From Hymenopus coronatus (Eukaryota; Arthropoda; Insecta; Mantodea; Hymenopodidae): a stretch of DNA of 64,000 bases. Below the pieces are notes generated by a model that did no database searches, was not told the DNA's origin, and saw only the letters and a program-made list of their open reading frames with translations. The position numbers were made by a program, and so were the translations under genes. Where the stretch lies: the NCBI GenBank assembly GCA_030762935.1, contig CM060890.1, positions 67,830,765 through 67,894,764 of the forward strand, read 5' to 3'. Below, in pieces: positions 34,213 to 46,195 of the stretch; positions within the stretch are counted from its first letter, which is position 1, and the number at the start of each line of letters is the position of its first letter.

Positions 34213-34752
34213 TACTTTCTCTAGCTCCTATGCATATTGTACACAATGGATAATGAAGCTAATGTATTCCACCCAAAAATGATATATGTTTTGAGGTCCC
34301 CTGGTTCAGAATTTTTTTTAGAAAAAGGTCAGTCTGTAGTATCTTTCTGTCTATCTGTCAGCGTGTCGGTGGATAGATTAGTTCAGAAACGAAAAGTGGT
34401 TAAATAACAAACTTGGTATTTAAGTTCAGTATCTTCCAACAATGTGACCTGAAGATTTTCAATAAAATTCTGCCACCCCAACTAGATTTTACATGGATCA
34501 TTTTTCGGAAAATTTGAGATCCTCAAAAATGGCTATAACGATTTTGATAATAACATCACATATCATAAGTATACGTATTTTGAATTTTCTGGGATTACCT
34601 CCGAAGAGTTCTTTATTCTGGTTGAGTTTTGCAGAAATTTGCATAACATAGTTTGTAAGAGACAGACAAAAGCTTGCTACACAAAACACGTATATCTCGC
34701 CAAAACACATAATGTATGCCATATACATTTTCTTGTACGGTTGGCCTTTTTT

Positions 34753-35590
34753 CTTTCTCTACACGTACTATGTACATAGTGTATAGAGAAGGTATTGTAT
34801 TGTACCCAAAAATTCGATCCCGAGATTTCACCGGAAATACATGTTTTGGGTCCCCCTGAATACAAAAAAAGCATTTTCAGAAAAAGGTTCGTGTGTGCAT
34901 GTGTGTGTCAGCATAGCTCCAAAGCGAAAATACCATTGAATAACACACTTGGTATTTAAGTTTGGTATCTTCCAACGATGAGACACGAAAATTTTCAAGA
35001 GAATAATTTACATGGAACTTTTTTCGAAATTTTTGATTTTGTTAAAAATGGCTGTAACGATTTTGATTAAAATATCGTATATTAAAGATGTTTACCTGAC
35101 AAATAAAATGCATATCTTGAATTTTCTGGGAATAGCCTCTGAAGACTACTTCATCTGGAGGAATTTTACGGAATTTTGCATAACTGCTAAACTGTAAGAG
35201 ATGGACAAAAACTTACCACATAAAAATGCAGATAATTTTAAAACGCACAATTTATGTTCTATGCATTTTTTCCTGCAGTTTATCGTTTTTTAGTTATACC
35301 TTGTTTTTGGTTTCAGCTTGTAAAAACTTATACTTTTCTCATACAGGAATTTGTCAACTCGTGGCAATACAAACAAAGGAACTTCAGTCATTTAGCAACC
35401 AACTTTTAACTATCACTTTAACCTATGGTACTCCCTTATTTCGCCTCTACTTACAAGGAAGCAAGTAATAAGACTATTTCTGTTAATGTTTTCTCGATTA
35501 GCATGAAGTAAATTAAATGGAAGCATTAGTTTTTTAACAATAATTTGTTGCAGCGATGTAGAGAAAGTCATGTGAATGGAAAGCATCAGA
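34753..35590 (+). mobile_element. Family A copy, complete; reference for the family
   Basis: Sits exactly inside a six-T run of an older copy. It starts CTTTCTCTACACGTACTATG, pairing with CATAGTGTATAGAGAAGG to make a hairpin of about 18 bp per arm. A GT-rich stretch lies at about 34890-34910. Near the 3' end GTAGAGAAAGTCATGTGAAT carries the inverted copy of the start motif, two bases before a stem-loop (ATGTG / CACAT-type; here the last arm is AGCAT). It ends ATCAGA against TTTTTT. Length is about 838 bp. No protein is encoded. These are the marks of non-autonomous Helentrons (HINE/DINE-1 type), which is an inference. Confidence 0.9.
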
Positions 35591-35746
35591 TTTTTTAGAC
35601 ATTCATTGTTATGGATTTCATTTTAAACTAATTAATTCTTTTCGAAAGTGACCATGTAAAGCGATTCGAACGTTTTTCACGTATTTCACGCAGCGACCAA
35701 TTTTTAAAAGATTTGGCTATCGTTTTAGCCTGCTGCATTCTCTTTA

Positions 35747-36530
35747 TACTTTCTCTACACGTACTATGTACATAGTGTGTATAGAAGGTACTGCACTCCA
35801 CCAAAAACGCGATTCCGAGATTTCACCGGAAATATATGTTTTAGGGTCTCCTGTCTTCTAGAAAAGTATTTTCAGAAAAAGGTCCGTGTGGGTGTGTGTC
35901 CGTGTGTTAGTATGTCCGTGTGTGAATGTGTCCGTGTGTTTGTGAACAGGATAACTCAAAAACGAAAAGTCGGTAAAATACCAAACACGAAAATTTTGAG
36001 AAAATTTTTATTTATTTTTTCAAAAATGGCTCTTATGATTTTGATGAAAGTATCGTACATTAAAGATATTTACCTCACAAATAAAACGTATATTTGGACT
36101 TTTCTGGGAATGGCCTCTGAAGGCTACTTTATTCTGGGTGAATTTTACGGAATTCTGTACAACTGCTAAACCGTAGGAGATGGACAAAATCTTACCACAC
36201 AAATTTTATATATATATTCGTGTGGTTGATGGTTTTTTAGATATTCCCTTTTTTTGGTTTCAGCTTTGAAAAATTTAACTTTTCTCATACAGGAGTTTCT
36301 CAACTCCTGTCCATACAAACAAGGAACTTTAGTCACATAGCAACCAGCTTTTGACTATCACTTTAATCTATGGTACCCCATTATTTCGCTTCTACTTATA
36401 AGGAAGCAAGTAATAAGTCTATTTGTGCTAATTTTTTGTCGTTTAGCAGGAAGTAAATAGAAGCACAAGCTTTTTAAATATAATGTGTTGCAGAGATGTA
36501 GAGAAAGTAATGTGATTGGAACACATCATA
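35747..36530 (+). mobile_element. Family A copy, nested, with internal deletion
   Basis: It starts ACTTTCTCTACACGTACTAT and ends AACACATCATATTTTTT. About 70 bp are missing between AAATACCAAA and CACGAAAATTTTG. The GT-rich segment is long here (35885-35945), giving a Cys/Val-rich 130-codon frame that is not a gene. Confidence 0.9.
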
Positions 36531-36930
36531 TTTTTTCCCTTATACTTACAAAACAGCAAGTAATAAGACCAATGCTTCTAATGTTTATCTAGATTAGCAT
36601 GACGTAGACAAATGTATCATCTTTTGTAAGAAAAATTTGTTTATGCAATGGCTACAGAAACTTTATGAATGGAACACACATGCGTGAGTGTGTCTGTGGA
36701 CAGCATGTCTCATAAACGAATACACTGCTAAATACAAAAATGGTATTTATGTTTATCTTCAACGGATGCAACACAAAGTTTTTCAAGAAAACCATCCAAC
36801 CCTTTACGTGGAATTTTTACTTTCTCTACACGTACTATGTACAGAGTGTATAAAGAAGATATTGTATTCCACCCAAAAAATCCGTATCGAGATTTCACCG
36901 AAAATACATGTTTTAGGTCCCCCTGAATCT

Positions 36931-37281
36931 AAAAACATCTGATATGCTCCATTCACATGAGTTCCCTACATCTCTGCAACAAATTATTGTTAAAAAGCTT
37001 ATGTTTCTATTTACTTAATTATAATTGAGAAAAATTAACAGATATAGTCCACTTACTTGCTTCCTTGAAAGTAGAAGCGAAATAATGGAATATCATAGGT
37101 TAAAGTGATAGTCAAAATCTGCTATGTGACTGAAATTCCTTTGTGTGTATGGATAGGAGTGGACAAATTCCTGTATGAGAAAATTATGTGTTTCAAAGCT
37201 AAAACCAATAAAAAGAAGTATCTAAAAACAATGAACTTCATAAAAAAAAATTGTATAACATAAATTGTGGGTTTCAATGTG

Positions 37282-37321
<40 letters not shown>

Positions 37322-38068
37322 AGTTTAACTTTAACGTCCTTTAACCTGGTTGGTCATATCGGACGATGAATGAAATTGATGAAATGATGCTCAAATGATC
37401 TCGGGGTCCATGGAGCTTAACGTACTAGACATTCATCTTCTCAGGATAAAGGAAAATCCCGAAAAAAGCCTTATCTGGGTAACTTACCCTAAGCGAGATT
37501 CTAACTCACGACCTTTTGAATGCAAGGCAGACACGCTACCACCACACTACCCAGGCGGGCACTACATTTTTGTGTGGTAAATTTTTGTCCATCTCTTACG
37601 CTTTAGCAGTTGTGCAAAGTTCTGTAAAATTCATACAGAATAAAGTACTCTTCAGAGGTTATTCCCTGAAAATTCAAGATATACATTCTACTTATTAGGT
37701 AAATATCTTTTATAGACGATATTTTAATCAAAATCGTTAGAGCCATTTTTGAGAAAATCAAAATTTTCGAAAAAAAATTCCATGCAAAGAGTAGTTTAGA
37801 ATGGGGGGATTTTCTTGAAAATCTTCGTGTCGCATCCTTGGAAAATACCAATGGCTTTTCATGGGCTTTTCGTTTTTAAGCTATGCTACCCACAAACACA
37901 CACACACATACATACACACAAACACACACACGGACATTTTTCTAAAGACGTTTTTTTTGGATTCAGGGGTTTCATTACGTGTATTTCCGGGAAATCTTGG
38001 TATCGAATTTTTGGGTGCATTACAATACCTTCTCTATACACTACGTACATAGTAAGTGAAGAGAAAGT
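36931..38068 (-). mobile_element. Family A copy, third layer, reversed
   Basis: It starts ACATCTGATATGCTCCATTC and ends GTAAGTGAAGAGAAAGT inside the A-run of the second layer. It is split by a SINE at 37294-37558. Confidence 0.88.
37294..37558 (-). mobile_element. tRNA-derived SINE S2, with target duplication
   Basis: The minus-strand head has GGTAGTGTGGTGGTAGCGTG and a B-box in GTGAGTTAGAATCTCGC. The tail is a long poly-A (T-run at 37288-37319). The 13-bp flanks GCACTACATTTTT (37281-37293 and 37559-37571) are identical. It is the fourth and innermost layer of the nest. Confidence 0.92.
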
Positions 38069-39522
38069 AAAAAGAACTTTTGAAAAAAGGTCCGTGTGTG
38101 TATGTGTGTGTCCGTGTGTCTGTGGACAGCGTAGCTCAAAAACGAAAAGACCGTTAAATACTAAAACTTGGTGTTTAAGTTTGGTATCTTCCAAGGATGC
38201 AACACGAAGATTTTCAGAACACCCCAATCCTCCAACTATCCTTTACATGGAAAAATGTTCGACAACTTTGATTTTCTCAAAAATGCCGCTAACGATTTTT
38301 ACTAAAATATCCTATATTAAATATGTTTACCTGACAAATAAAATGCAAATCTTGAATTTTCTGGGAATAGCCTCTGAAAACTACTCTATTGTTAGTGAAT
38401 TTTACGGAATGTTGCAGAACTGCTAAATCGTAAGAGATGGTCATATTAAAATTATTAATAAATTAATACTTCTTTACTCCACAAATAATACCTTTAAATT
38501 GATGTATATAATTTTAATTTTTTCAATTGTACTAATTTTATTTCATACAATAAATTATTATGCTTACCACACAAAAAATGTAGAGGACATTAAAACATAC
38601 AATTTATGTTATATACTTTTTTTCGTGGAGTTGATGGCTTTTGAGATATACTTGTTTTTGGTTTCAGCTTTGAAAATCATACTTTTCTCATACACAAATT
38701 TGTCAAGTCCTGTCCATACAAACAAAGGAACTTCAGTCACAAAGAGGTAAAAGTCAAAAACTTATATTATTTATTCGAGGGAATGCTATGTCTGGTGCTC
38801 CTAATATTAAAGGTACTAATCACTTTTGATTATCACTTATATTTATTTCGCTTCTGCTTACAAGGAAGCAAGTAATAAGTATATGTCTGTTAATTTATTT
38901 CTTGATTAGCATAAAGTAAATAGAAGCATAAGTTTTTAACAACACTTTTTTGTAGAGACGTAGAGAAAGTAATGTGAATGGAACTAATCAGATTTTTTTT
39001 TTAATTTTGCTTTTCTTAAAAATGGCTCAAACGATTTTGATTAAAATAACGTATAGTAAATACATTTATATCGCAAATAGAATGTATAGTCTGAATTTTC
39101 TAGGATTAGCTTCTGAAGATCTTATTTTATTGTGTATTAATTTCCCAGAATTCTAAATAAAGGTTATCATAAAAGGGGCACAACAGCTTTTTGTAGAATA
39201 AATGTAGATCTCGATAAAACCACAATTTATGTCATTTAAATTTATTTTCTTGTTCATTTGACTATTTTCGATACATTCTTGTTATGTGTTTGATTTTTAA
39301 GCCACCTAACTTTTCATAAACTAGCGCACTGAATCTCAACTGTTTCACATATCGACCAGGTTTTAAAATATTTGACTAATGCTTTAGCCTAATGTATTCC
39401 CTTATTTCTTTTCTACTTACAAGGAAACAAATAATAAGACCAATCCTGTAACATTTATAAAGTATAAAGGAATAATCTTTTGTAAGAATAGTTTGTGTAT
39501 GGGATAGCTACATGAGATTTTT

Positions 39523-40300
39523 TTTATTTGGGTTATATATTTAATGACATTGAGTTGTGTTTAATGTTATATTTAGTTGTTTTGCAGAAGTAACTCAAAT
39601 TCCTTTTTCAGGCGTTGTGTTTTGGGAGATCTTTTGCACCCAAAAATACCAAAAAATTGTGACCATCGTTATAATCATTGCGGCTTCAAGAATCTTTTAC
39701 ATCAGTAACTCGTTTGGACAGATGCAATGCAAAGACTGGAAGGAAAGGTTCAGTGGTTGTGACAAAAAATCACAATCACCTGACGATAAACCCAGGTAAG
39801 GTCTAAGGCCGGGATCAAAGCACGATCGTCATTCTTAAGGTAGGCTCTCATAGCAACTGCATAGGACATTGCTCCAACTTGTTACTTACAGTCCTTGACG
39901 TAGATGTAGGTTAAAAAACTTGCACCACTAGGCTTCATCGTATCCACCAGTTTTAAACAGGAAATCAAAGCAGAATTCTTTCAAAGCTGGAAGGAGAATA
40001 AAATCAAGGCTATCATAGTACTTTTGTAAGCATCGTAAGAATTTGACTCCAAATACAACTGAAAATGCGAAGATGTAGTGTTTACTAAGAGCAAATAAAA
40101 TTAGTATTAGAAATTATTTATAAATAATTCTACGGAGATTCTACGGGAAGTACAAGTACAAGTTTTGTTGCTCCCTAAATAAATTTTAAAAAATAAAGAA
40201 AGGTCTGATAACTAAATATACCAACTATTTGTGGGAGATTGAAAGGAGTGATTTTTGCAAAAAATTCACATGATTTGTTTTTAAGTGGTTACATTATGTG
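39523..40300. other. No gene recognised
   Basis: An 80-codon frame at 39557-39799 has a hydrophobic stretch (IVTIVIIIAASRIFYI) but no family match. It stands alone, so I do not call it a gene. Confidence 0.4.
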
Positions 40301-40590
40301 GCTCCGTGGCGACCCCGGTTCAATCCCTGGTGACCATACCTGTGATTTGTGGGGATTGAACGGATTTTCCCGGGTCTTCCGGTTTCCCCTGCTATTATTT
40401 CACTAATTATTGCTCCATCATTTCCTTACCTGTCAACATTTCTCTTTCATCTCATGTCAATTACTTCGTCTTCATAACAAGCATTTGGCTGCTCACCGTC
40501 CCTGGTACTCTTGTCAGACCCATAGTTTGCTGCTCCTCGACAACCAAAGACTTTAAGTTCTCCATGTGAGGACGGTAAGCAGTTTGAGCA
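40300..40590 (+). mobile_element. tRNA-derived SINE, family S3
   Basis: The head contains GGCTCCGTGGCGACCCCGG and GGTTCAATCCCTGG. The body reads TTCCCGGGTCTTCCGGTTTC and TTGCTCCATCATTTCC, the reverse of the copies at 5875 and 13335. Confidence 0.8.
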
Positions 40591-40719
40591 GAAGCAGCTT
40601 TCTTGATAATTTGTTATATATTTTATGAATGTGTGTACATCCGAAGTATGTTAAATATTTCCGTTAACATATTATTTCAACGATTATTCCATTATACTTA
40701 ACGCGCTTCATTTCATTAA

Positions 40720-41353
40720 AAAATCTGATGTGTTCCATTCACATGACTTTCTGTACATCTCTGCAACAAATTATTGTTAAAAACATTATGATTCTATTTA
40801 CTTCATGCTAATCCAGAAAAAATTAACATAAATGTCTTATTACTTGCTAACTTGTAAGTGGAGGTGAAATAACAGAGTACCAGAGGATAAAGTGATAGTC
40901 AAAAGCTGGTTGCTATGTGACTGAAGTTCTTTTGGTGGTATGGACAGCAGTTGACAAATTCCTGTATGAGAAAAGTTAAGTTTTTCAAAGCTGAAACCAA
41001 AAACAAGAAATATCTCAAAACCGATCAGCTCCACGAAAAAAATGTATATAACATCATTGTGTGTTTTAATGTGCTCTACATTTTTTGTGCAGTGAGTTTT
41101 TGTCTATTTCTTACGGTTTAGCAGTTATGCAAAATTCCGTAAAATTCACTCAGAATAAAGTAGTCTTCAGAGGCTATTCACAGAAATTTCAAGATATGCA
41201 TTTTATTTGTCAGGTAAATATCTTTAATATATGATATTTTAATCAAAATCATTAGAGCCATTTTTGAGAAAATCAAACTTTTCGAAAAAGTTCCGTGTAA
41301 AGGGTAGTTTGGGGTGGGGGATTTTTCTCAAAATCTTCGTATCCCATCCCTTA
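40720..41353 (-). mobile_element. Family A copy, truncated at the hairpin side
   Basis: It starts AATCTGATGTGTTCCATTCA and ends at TTCGTATCCCATCCC. A plus-oriented copy begins at once, giving an inverted head arrangement with the next entry. Confidence 0.9.
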
Positions 41354-42155
41354 AAGAAGCACTTCACCCAAAAATTCGATACCGAGATTTCACCCGAAAT
41401 ATATGTTTTAGGGTCCCCTGTATCTAAAAAAAAAAAGTATTTACAGAAAAAGGTCCGTGTGTGTGTCCGTGTGCCCGAGTGTCAAAAACGAAAAGTCGGT
41501 AAAATACAAAACTTGGTATTTAAGTTTAGTATTTTCTAGGGATGCGACACGAAGTTGTTGAAAAAAAATCCCCCACCCCAAACTACCCTTTAGATGGAAC
41601 TTTTTTCGAATATTTTGATTTTCTAAAAAAATGGCTCTAACGATTTTGATTAAAATTTCGTATATTAATGATATTTTACCTGACAAATAAAATGTAAATT
41701 TTTAATTTTCGGGAATAGCCTCTGAAGAACTTTATTCTGGGCGAATTTTACGGAATTTCGCATAACTGCTAAATTGTAAGAAATGGACAATAATTTACCA
41801 CACATAAAATGTAGAGCACATTAAAACACACAATTTATGTTGTATACATTTTTTTCGTGAGGTTGGTCGTTTTTTAGACATTCTATGTTTTTGGCTTCAG
41901 CTTTGAAAAACTGCATTTTTCTCACGTAGGACTTTGTGAACTCCTGTCCATACAAACAAAGGAACTTCAATCTCATAACAACCAGTTTTTGTCTACCATT
42001 TATTTCGCTTCTACTTAAAGATAACAACTAATAAGACTATTTCTGCTAATTTTTTTCAATTAGCATGAAGTAAATAGAAGCATAAACCTTTTAACAATAA
42101 TTTGTTGCAGATATGTAGAGAAAGTATGTGAATGGAACACATCAGATTTTTTTTT
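41354..42155 (+). mobile_element. Family A copy, missing the first ~45 bp
   Basis: It begins at CACTTCACCCAAAAATTCG, without the start hairpin, and ends GAACACATCAGATTTTTTTT. It forms an inverted pair with the preceding copy. Confidence 0.9.
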
Positions 42156-42850
42156 AGTTATTGTTTGTTTTTTACCTGTGTTCTCTTGTTTAGCTACAAT
42201 AAATTGTGTGTCCAAAGGTGCTGTTTTGTTAATTTGCTTTGAAGAAAAAAATAACTTTTAAAATGCCTAGTACAGAACGTATGTTTCTGAAACGCAAAAT
42301 CATAGGAAATAGATTTTAAGGAGCAACCCCTGTGCAATATACCCTGCCAATTTGCAATGGAATTTACGATGGACAATATTATAAGTAGGCAAGATCTTGA
42401 AGGAGAAGGGCTAAGCTCGAAGAAGAAGGGATAGCAGAGGTCCAAAACAATATTCCATATATTTCAGGAGGATTTTAATATATTTTAAGTGCAAATGCAA
42501 ATTTGTCTAAGTTTTAAGTTTAAATTCTTTTTCTCCAAAAGCCAATTTTTAGCTTACATGCTCATTTTGCTCCAAAACTTTAAAAGTTAGCCTTATGAAA
42601 GTTTAAATGTATGACTATATATTAGCAAGATAATGTGGCTCTTTTCAGATTGGAGTCTGAGGTATAGGTGATTCCAGAAGAAAGAAGGAAAATAGAAAGA
42701 AAGAAAAATGAAATTAGTTGATGATAAAGATTAATTGTTAAAACATTTTTAAAAACTTAATAAGAAATATCTTCATTTAAGAGTAAATAAGAGAACTATT
42801 AACGGATGCACCATAAACCTCTAAAAATTATCTTGATATCTCCAATATTT
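42156..42850. other. No gene seen
   Basis: AT-rich unique-looking sequence between family A copies, no coding or repeat signal recognised. Confidence 0.4.
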
Positions 42851-43715
42851 TTTTACTTTCTCTACATAGTACATGGTATGTAGGCAGGTAAAGTAGTGCA
42901 CGCCACCCAAAAATTCGATTTCGAGATTTCACCGAAAATACACGTTTTATAGTCTACTGTATCCAAAAAAAAAAGCATTTGTAGAAAAACGTCCGTGTGT
43001 GTCTGTGTCCAAGTGCCTGTGTTTCTGTGAACACGATATCTCAAAAACAAAAAGTCGGTAAAATACCAAACTTGGTATTTAAGTTTAGTATCTTCGAAAG
43101 TTCGAACACGAAACTTTTGAGGAAAATTCTCCCTTTCCAAACTACTCTTTACATGAAACATTTTTCGAAAATTTTATTATAAACATTGGCTATACAAATT
43201 TTGATTATAATACACCATATTAAAGATATATACACAGAAATAATATGTATATCTTGACTTTTCTGGGAATAAGCCTTTAAAGAACTCTTCATTCGAGATT
43301 AATTTTGTATAAGTAGTAAACATTAAGAGATGCACAAAAACTTATTGCATAAAAATGTAGATCCGGTTGAAAGTCTCAATTTATATCATATACTTTTTTT
43401 TCGTAGAATTGACCATTTTTGTGATATTTCTTCTTATTAATTTCAGTTTTAAAATAAGCACTTGAACTTTTCTCATACGAGAATTTGTTAACCCCTGGTC
43501 ATGGAAAGAAATGGATTTAAAAAATATGGCAACCGGCTTTTAAAAGATTTTATATAGCTTTAGCTGGTAAACTCATTTATTTTGATTCTACTTACAAGTC
43601 CATTTCTGCTAATGTTTAACTCAAGTAGTATGAAGTGGAGAGAAGAATAAACTTTACAACAATAATTTGTTACAGAGATGTAGAGAGAGTCATGCAAATG
43701 GACATATCAGAATTT
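42851..43715 (+). mobile_element. Family A copy, complete
   Basis: Starts TTACTTTCTCTACATAGTAC and ends GTAGAGAGAGTCATGC, then CAAATGGACATATCAGAATT. The first arm of the start hairpin is altered. Confidence 0.88.
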
Positions 43716-45175
43716 TAGAGAAAGTAACGTGAAATCATGAAATATAACATTGCCAAGTTAAGGCTTTTAATCTCATTAAGTTCAGAAATTTCAAAGGATG
43801 AGATACGAAGGTTTTCAGAAAATCTCTCACAGCAAATATCGTTACATGGAAAAGTTTTTGTAATGCTTATATTTTATAAAAATGATAACTACTTTTAATG
43901 GAATAGCACACTTTTAAAATATTTGTATGACAAAATGGATATCTTGAATTATCTGGTAATAGCCTGTGAGTTCTTCATCAGATGACGTTTGTGTAGTAAA
44001 AGATGGACAAAACCTTATTATAGGTACGAGAAATTTACTTCACGCTAAGCACACAATTTATTTCAAAATAAAGTTTGTAATTGGTTGCAATTTTCAAATA
44101 CTTGTGCACTTTTTAAGTGGTAAGTCGTTATTTGTTTTTACTTTCTCTACTGATTACTAAGTATTAAATACTACCCTAAAATTTGGTACCCATATTTTAT
44201 TTTAAATATGTGTTTTAGAGTTCCCTGAATAAAAAATGCCCGCGTTTGTGAACAACATAGCTAAAAATGAATATTCGGTTAAATTTAAATTTAAATTTTG
44301 GCCCATCCAAGAACACATATTAATATTTTCAGGAAAATTCCTCTAAATTTGGTTAAAATTACACGCTTGATATGTAAGTTTTGGGCAGGAAAAATCCCAC
44401 CACTCCAAGTCACTGTTTACATTGCAAAGCTTTTATTATCTTTAATTCTTCCAAAAATAACTCTTTCAATTTTGATTAAAATAACGCATGTTCAAGACGT
44501 CTTCATGACAAATAAAATTTATATTTTGTATATTCTATAATTTGTCTGTGAAATTGTCTTCCTTCTGAAGGAATTTTTTTTTTATAATTTGTAAACTATA
44601 AGAGATAGCAAAACACTTAATGTACAAAAATTAAGAATCTGTTACATCTGATAATTGTTCATATATTTTTGTGGGGTTTTCGGTAGCCGACAATCCATTT
44701 GTTGTAGATTTGAATAGTGAAATACTTTATACTTCTTTAGCCGTAAAATAACTTTTGTTCTTTTTTTCTCGGAATCATCATACAAAGAGAGTGGATTTTC
44801 AAAAGAACTCATAGCAATCGTTCTTAAAATGTTTAAGTATCGCATAAGCCTACTAAGGAAATATGCAACAAAAAGTTACTAAAAATTAGAAAAAGTTTTT
44901 TCAAGAACAGTTTTTAGAATGATGGGTGCAAGTGTAACACAATTTTCTCTTTCTTCGTTGTGCTCATGCAAAGAGCCTGAAATTTCAAAACCACATTGCG
45001 GCACATGGTTTTAAAATCTGACTATCGCTTTATCTCTTGTATCCTAAAGGAAACGTGTGATTGAATTGAAAGTTTATCCAGATTAACAAGAACTAGGTAG
45101 AATAACAAGCTTCTGTAAGAATAATTTGTAGAAGAGTGGTAGGGAAACTGACGTGAATGCAGCACATCAGGGATT
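43716..45175 (+). mobile_element. Two further family A copies in the same direction
   Basis: A 5' truncated old copy spans about 43780-44138. It is cut at a T-run by a second copy that begins TACTTTCTCTACTGATTA at about 44139 and runs to about 45175 (GTGAATGCAGCACATCAGGG). Both are diverged with many indels. Confidence 0.7.
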
Positions 45176-45890
45176 TACTCTAATACAGAAATGAAACGTT
45201 GCTCCTCAATTAAAGAATAAACAGTTCGACATAATAGAAATGAGAGGCATACAAATAATTGAAAGCGAATTGGAGTGCAAAATGTTAAGCATAATGGAAG
45301 GGAACACCTCGGTCACTGCGACGACACCGGTAATCAGGGATGGGGTGAAGCAGACAGAGAAGGTTCCAGGCTTGAAGCTAAGAGGCATACAGAGTAACGC
45401 AAAACTTCATAACCTTCTAAATTGAACACCCGCGCACCTTTAGGGAGCAAGCCCAAGAGGCCGATGCTGCTATCCTTGCAGACGAGATGACCTACTCGTA
45501 CTCCTACGAGATAAATATATCCAAAGTGTAGGCATCTGCACCCTCTGTCCGCCACCGCCGACTCTGAAAGCACACCTGAAACTTGAAAGGAAATTGAAGT
45601 AGGAGGAAATAAGGAAGTGAAAATTCACCAGCCCGGCATTCGCCATGGCAATCAGGGTAAACCACGAAAAACCCAATGTTAGAGTGGTTCTGTTACCTAG
45701 ACTCGAATCCAGAGCTATCAAATACGAGCCTCATACTTTATCGTGGAGTCATTTCGCTCGGTACAACGTATATTTTATCAATAAGCTAAAAATCCTTCAT
45801 TTGTATTGCAGTCTGTATAACCTACAGGAATTTTATGTTACGGACTTAAATGAAAATACCTGATTCTGAAAAAAAAAAAAAAATATTATA
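45176..45890. other. No gene recognised; GC-richer block
   Basis: The segment 45290-45720 is richer in G+C, with several short overlapping frames on both strands (for example CTTTAGGGAGCAAGCCCAAG near 45440). It may be the 5' part of a degraded retroelement. I recognise no domain. Confidence 0.35.
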
Positions 45891-45894
45891 GTTT

Positions 45895-46195
45895 CATTTT
45901 CCTAGCTCTTTTCATTCCCTCAACAGTGTCATTCTCCAAACTATTTTAATTCGCTCCACTAGCTTATTATTCTCCTAATGTATTTCATTCTCCAATTTGG
46001 GTTCATTCTCTTAACTAGTTTCATTCTACCGACTGGTTTCACTCTCTCTACTGGTTTCATTCTCTCAGCCGGTTTCAATCTCTCAACTGGTGTTATCCTC
46101 CTACTCGATTTCATTCTCTCAACTGATTATATTCTCTGACCTGGTTTCATTCTTCCAATTAACTTCATTCGTTAAAGTAGTTTTATTCTCTTAAC
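45895..46195. repeat. 18-bp minisatellite
   Basis: About 16 diverged copies of the 18-base unit ATTCTCTCAACTGGTTTC. The unit length is a multiple of three, and one minus-strand frame would read KPVERM repeated. However, the copies contain stops and indels and there is no long frame. Central copies (46030-46110) are the best conserved. Confidence 0.85.

Larger units (their letters stand above)
34213..36670 (+). mobile_element. Old family A copy carrying two nested younger copies
   Basis: The host copy reads 34213-34752, resumes at 35597-35745 and ends at 36535-36670. After the first insertion it continues AGACATTCATTGTTATGGAT, matching the consensus AGATATTCCTTGTTTTTGG. After the second it continues CCCTTATACTTACAAAACAG. 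The interior of this host resembles the older variant seen at 39000-39520, so the nested copies are younger. Confidence 0.85.
36819..38990 (+). mobile_element. Family A copy, second layer
   Basis: This copy starts TACTTTCTCTACACGTACTA at 36819 and is interrupted at the A-run after CCCCTGAATCT (36930). It resumes at 38074 with GAACTTTTGAAAAAAGGTCC and ends GGAACTAATCAGATTTTTTT. It has two further small insertions, 38441-38567 (AT-rich, unidentified) and about 38745-38818. Confidence 0.85.
36677..39522 (+). mobile_element. Old family A copy, outer layer of a four-level nest
   Basis: The outer copy reads about 36677-36815 (TGCGTGAGTGTGTCTGTGG to TTTACGTGGAATTTTT) and resumes at about 38996-39522 with TTTTGCTTTTCTTAAAAATG. 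It ends GCTACATGAGATTTTTTTT. The resumed part matches the consensus that follows the interrupted point. Confidence 0.85.

Noticed and set aside
45895..46195. CRISPR-like array
   Set aside because: The units are contiguous 18-bp tandem copies without unique spacers, in an insect-type genome.
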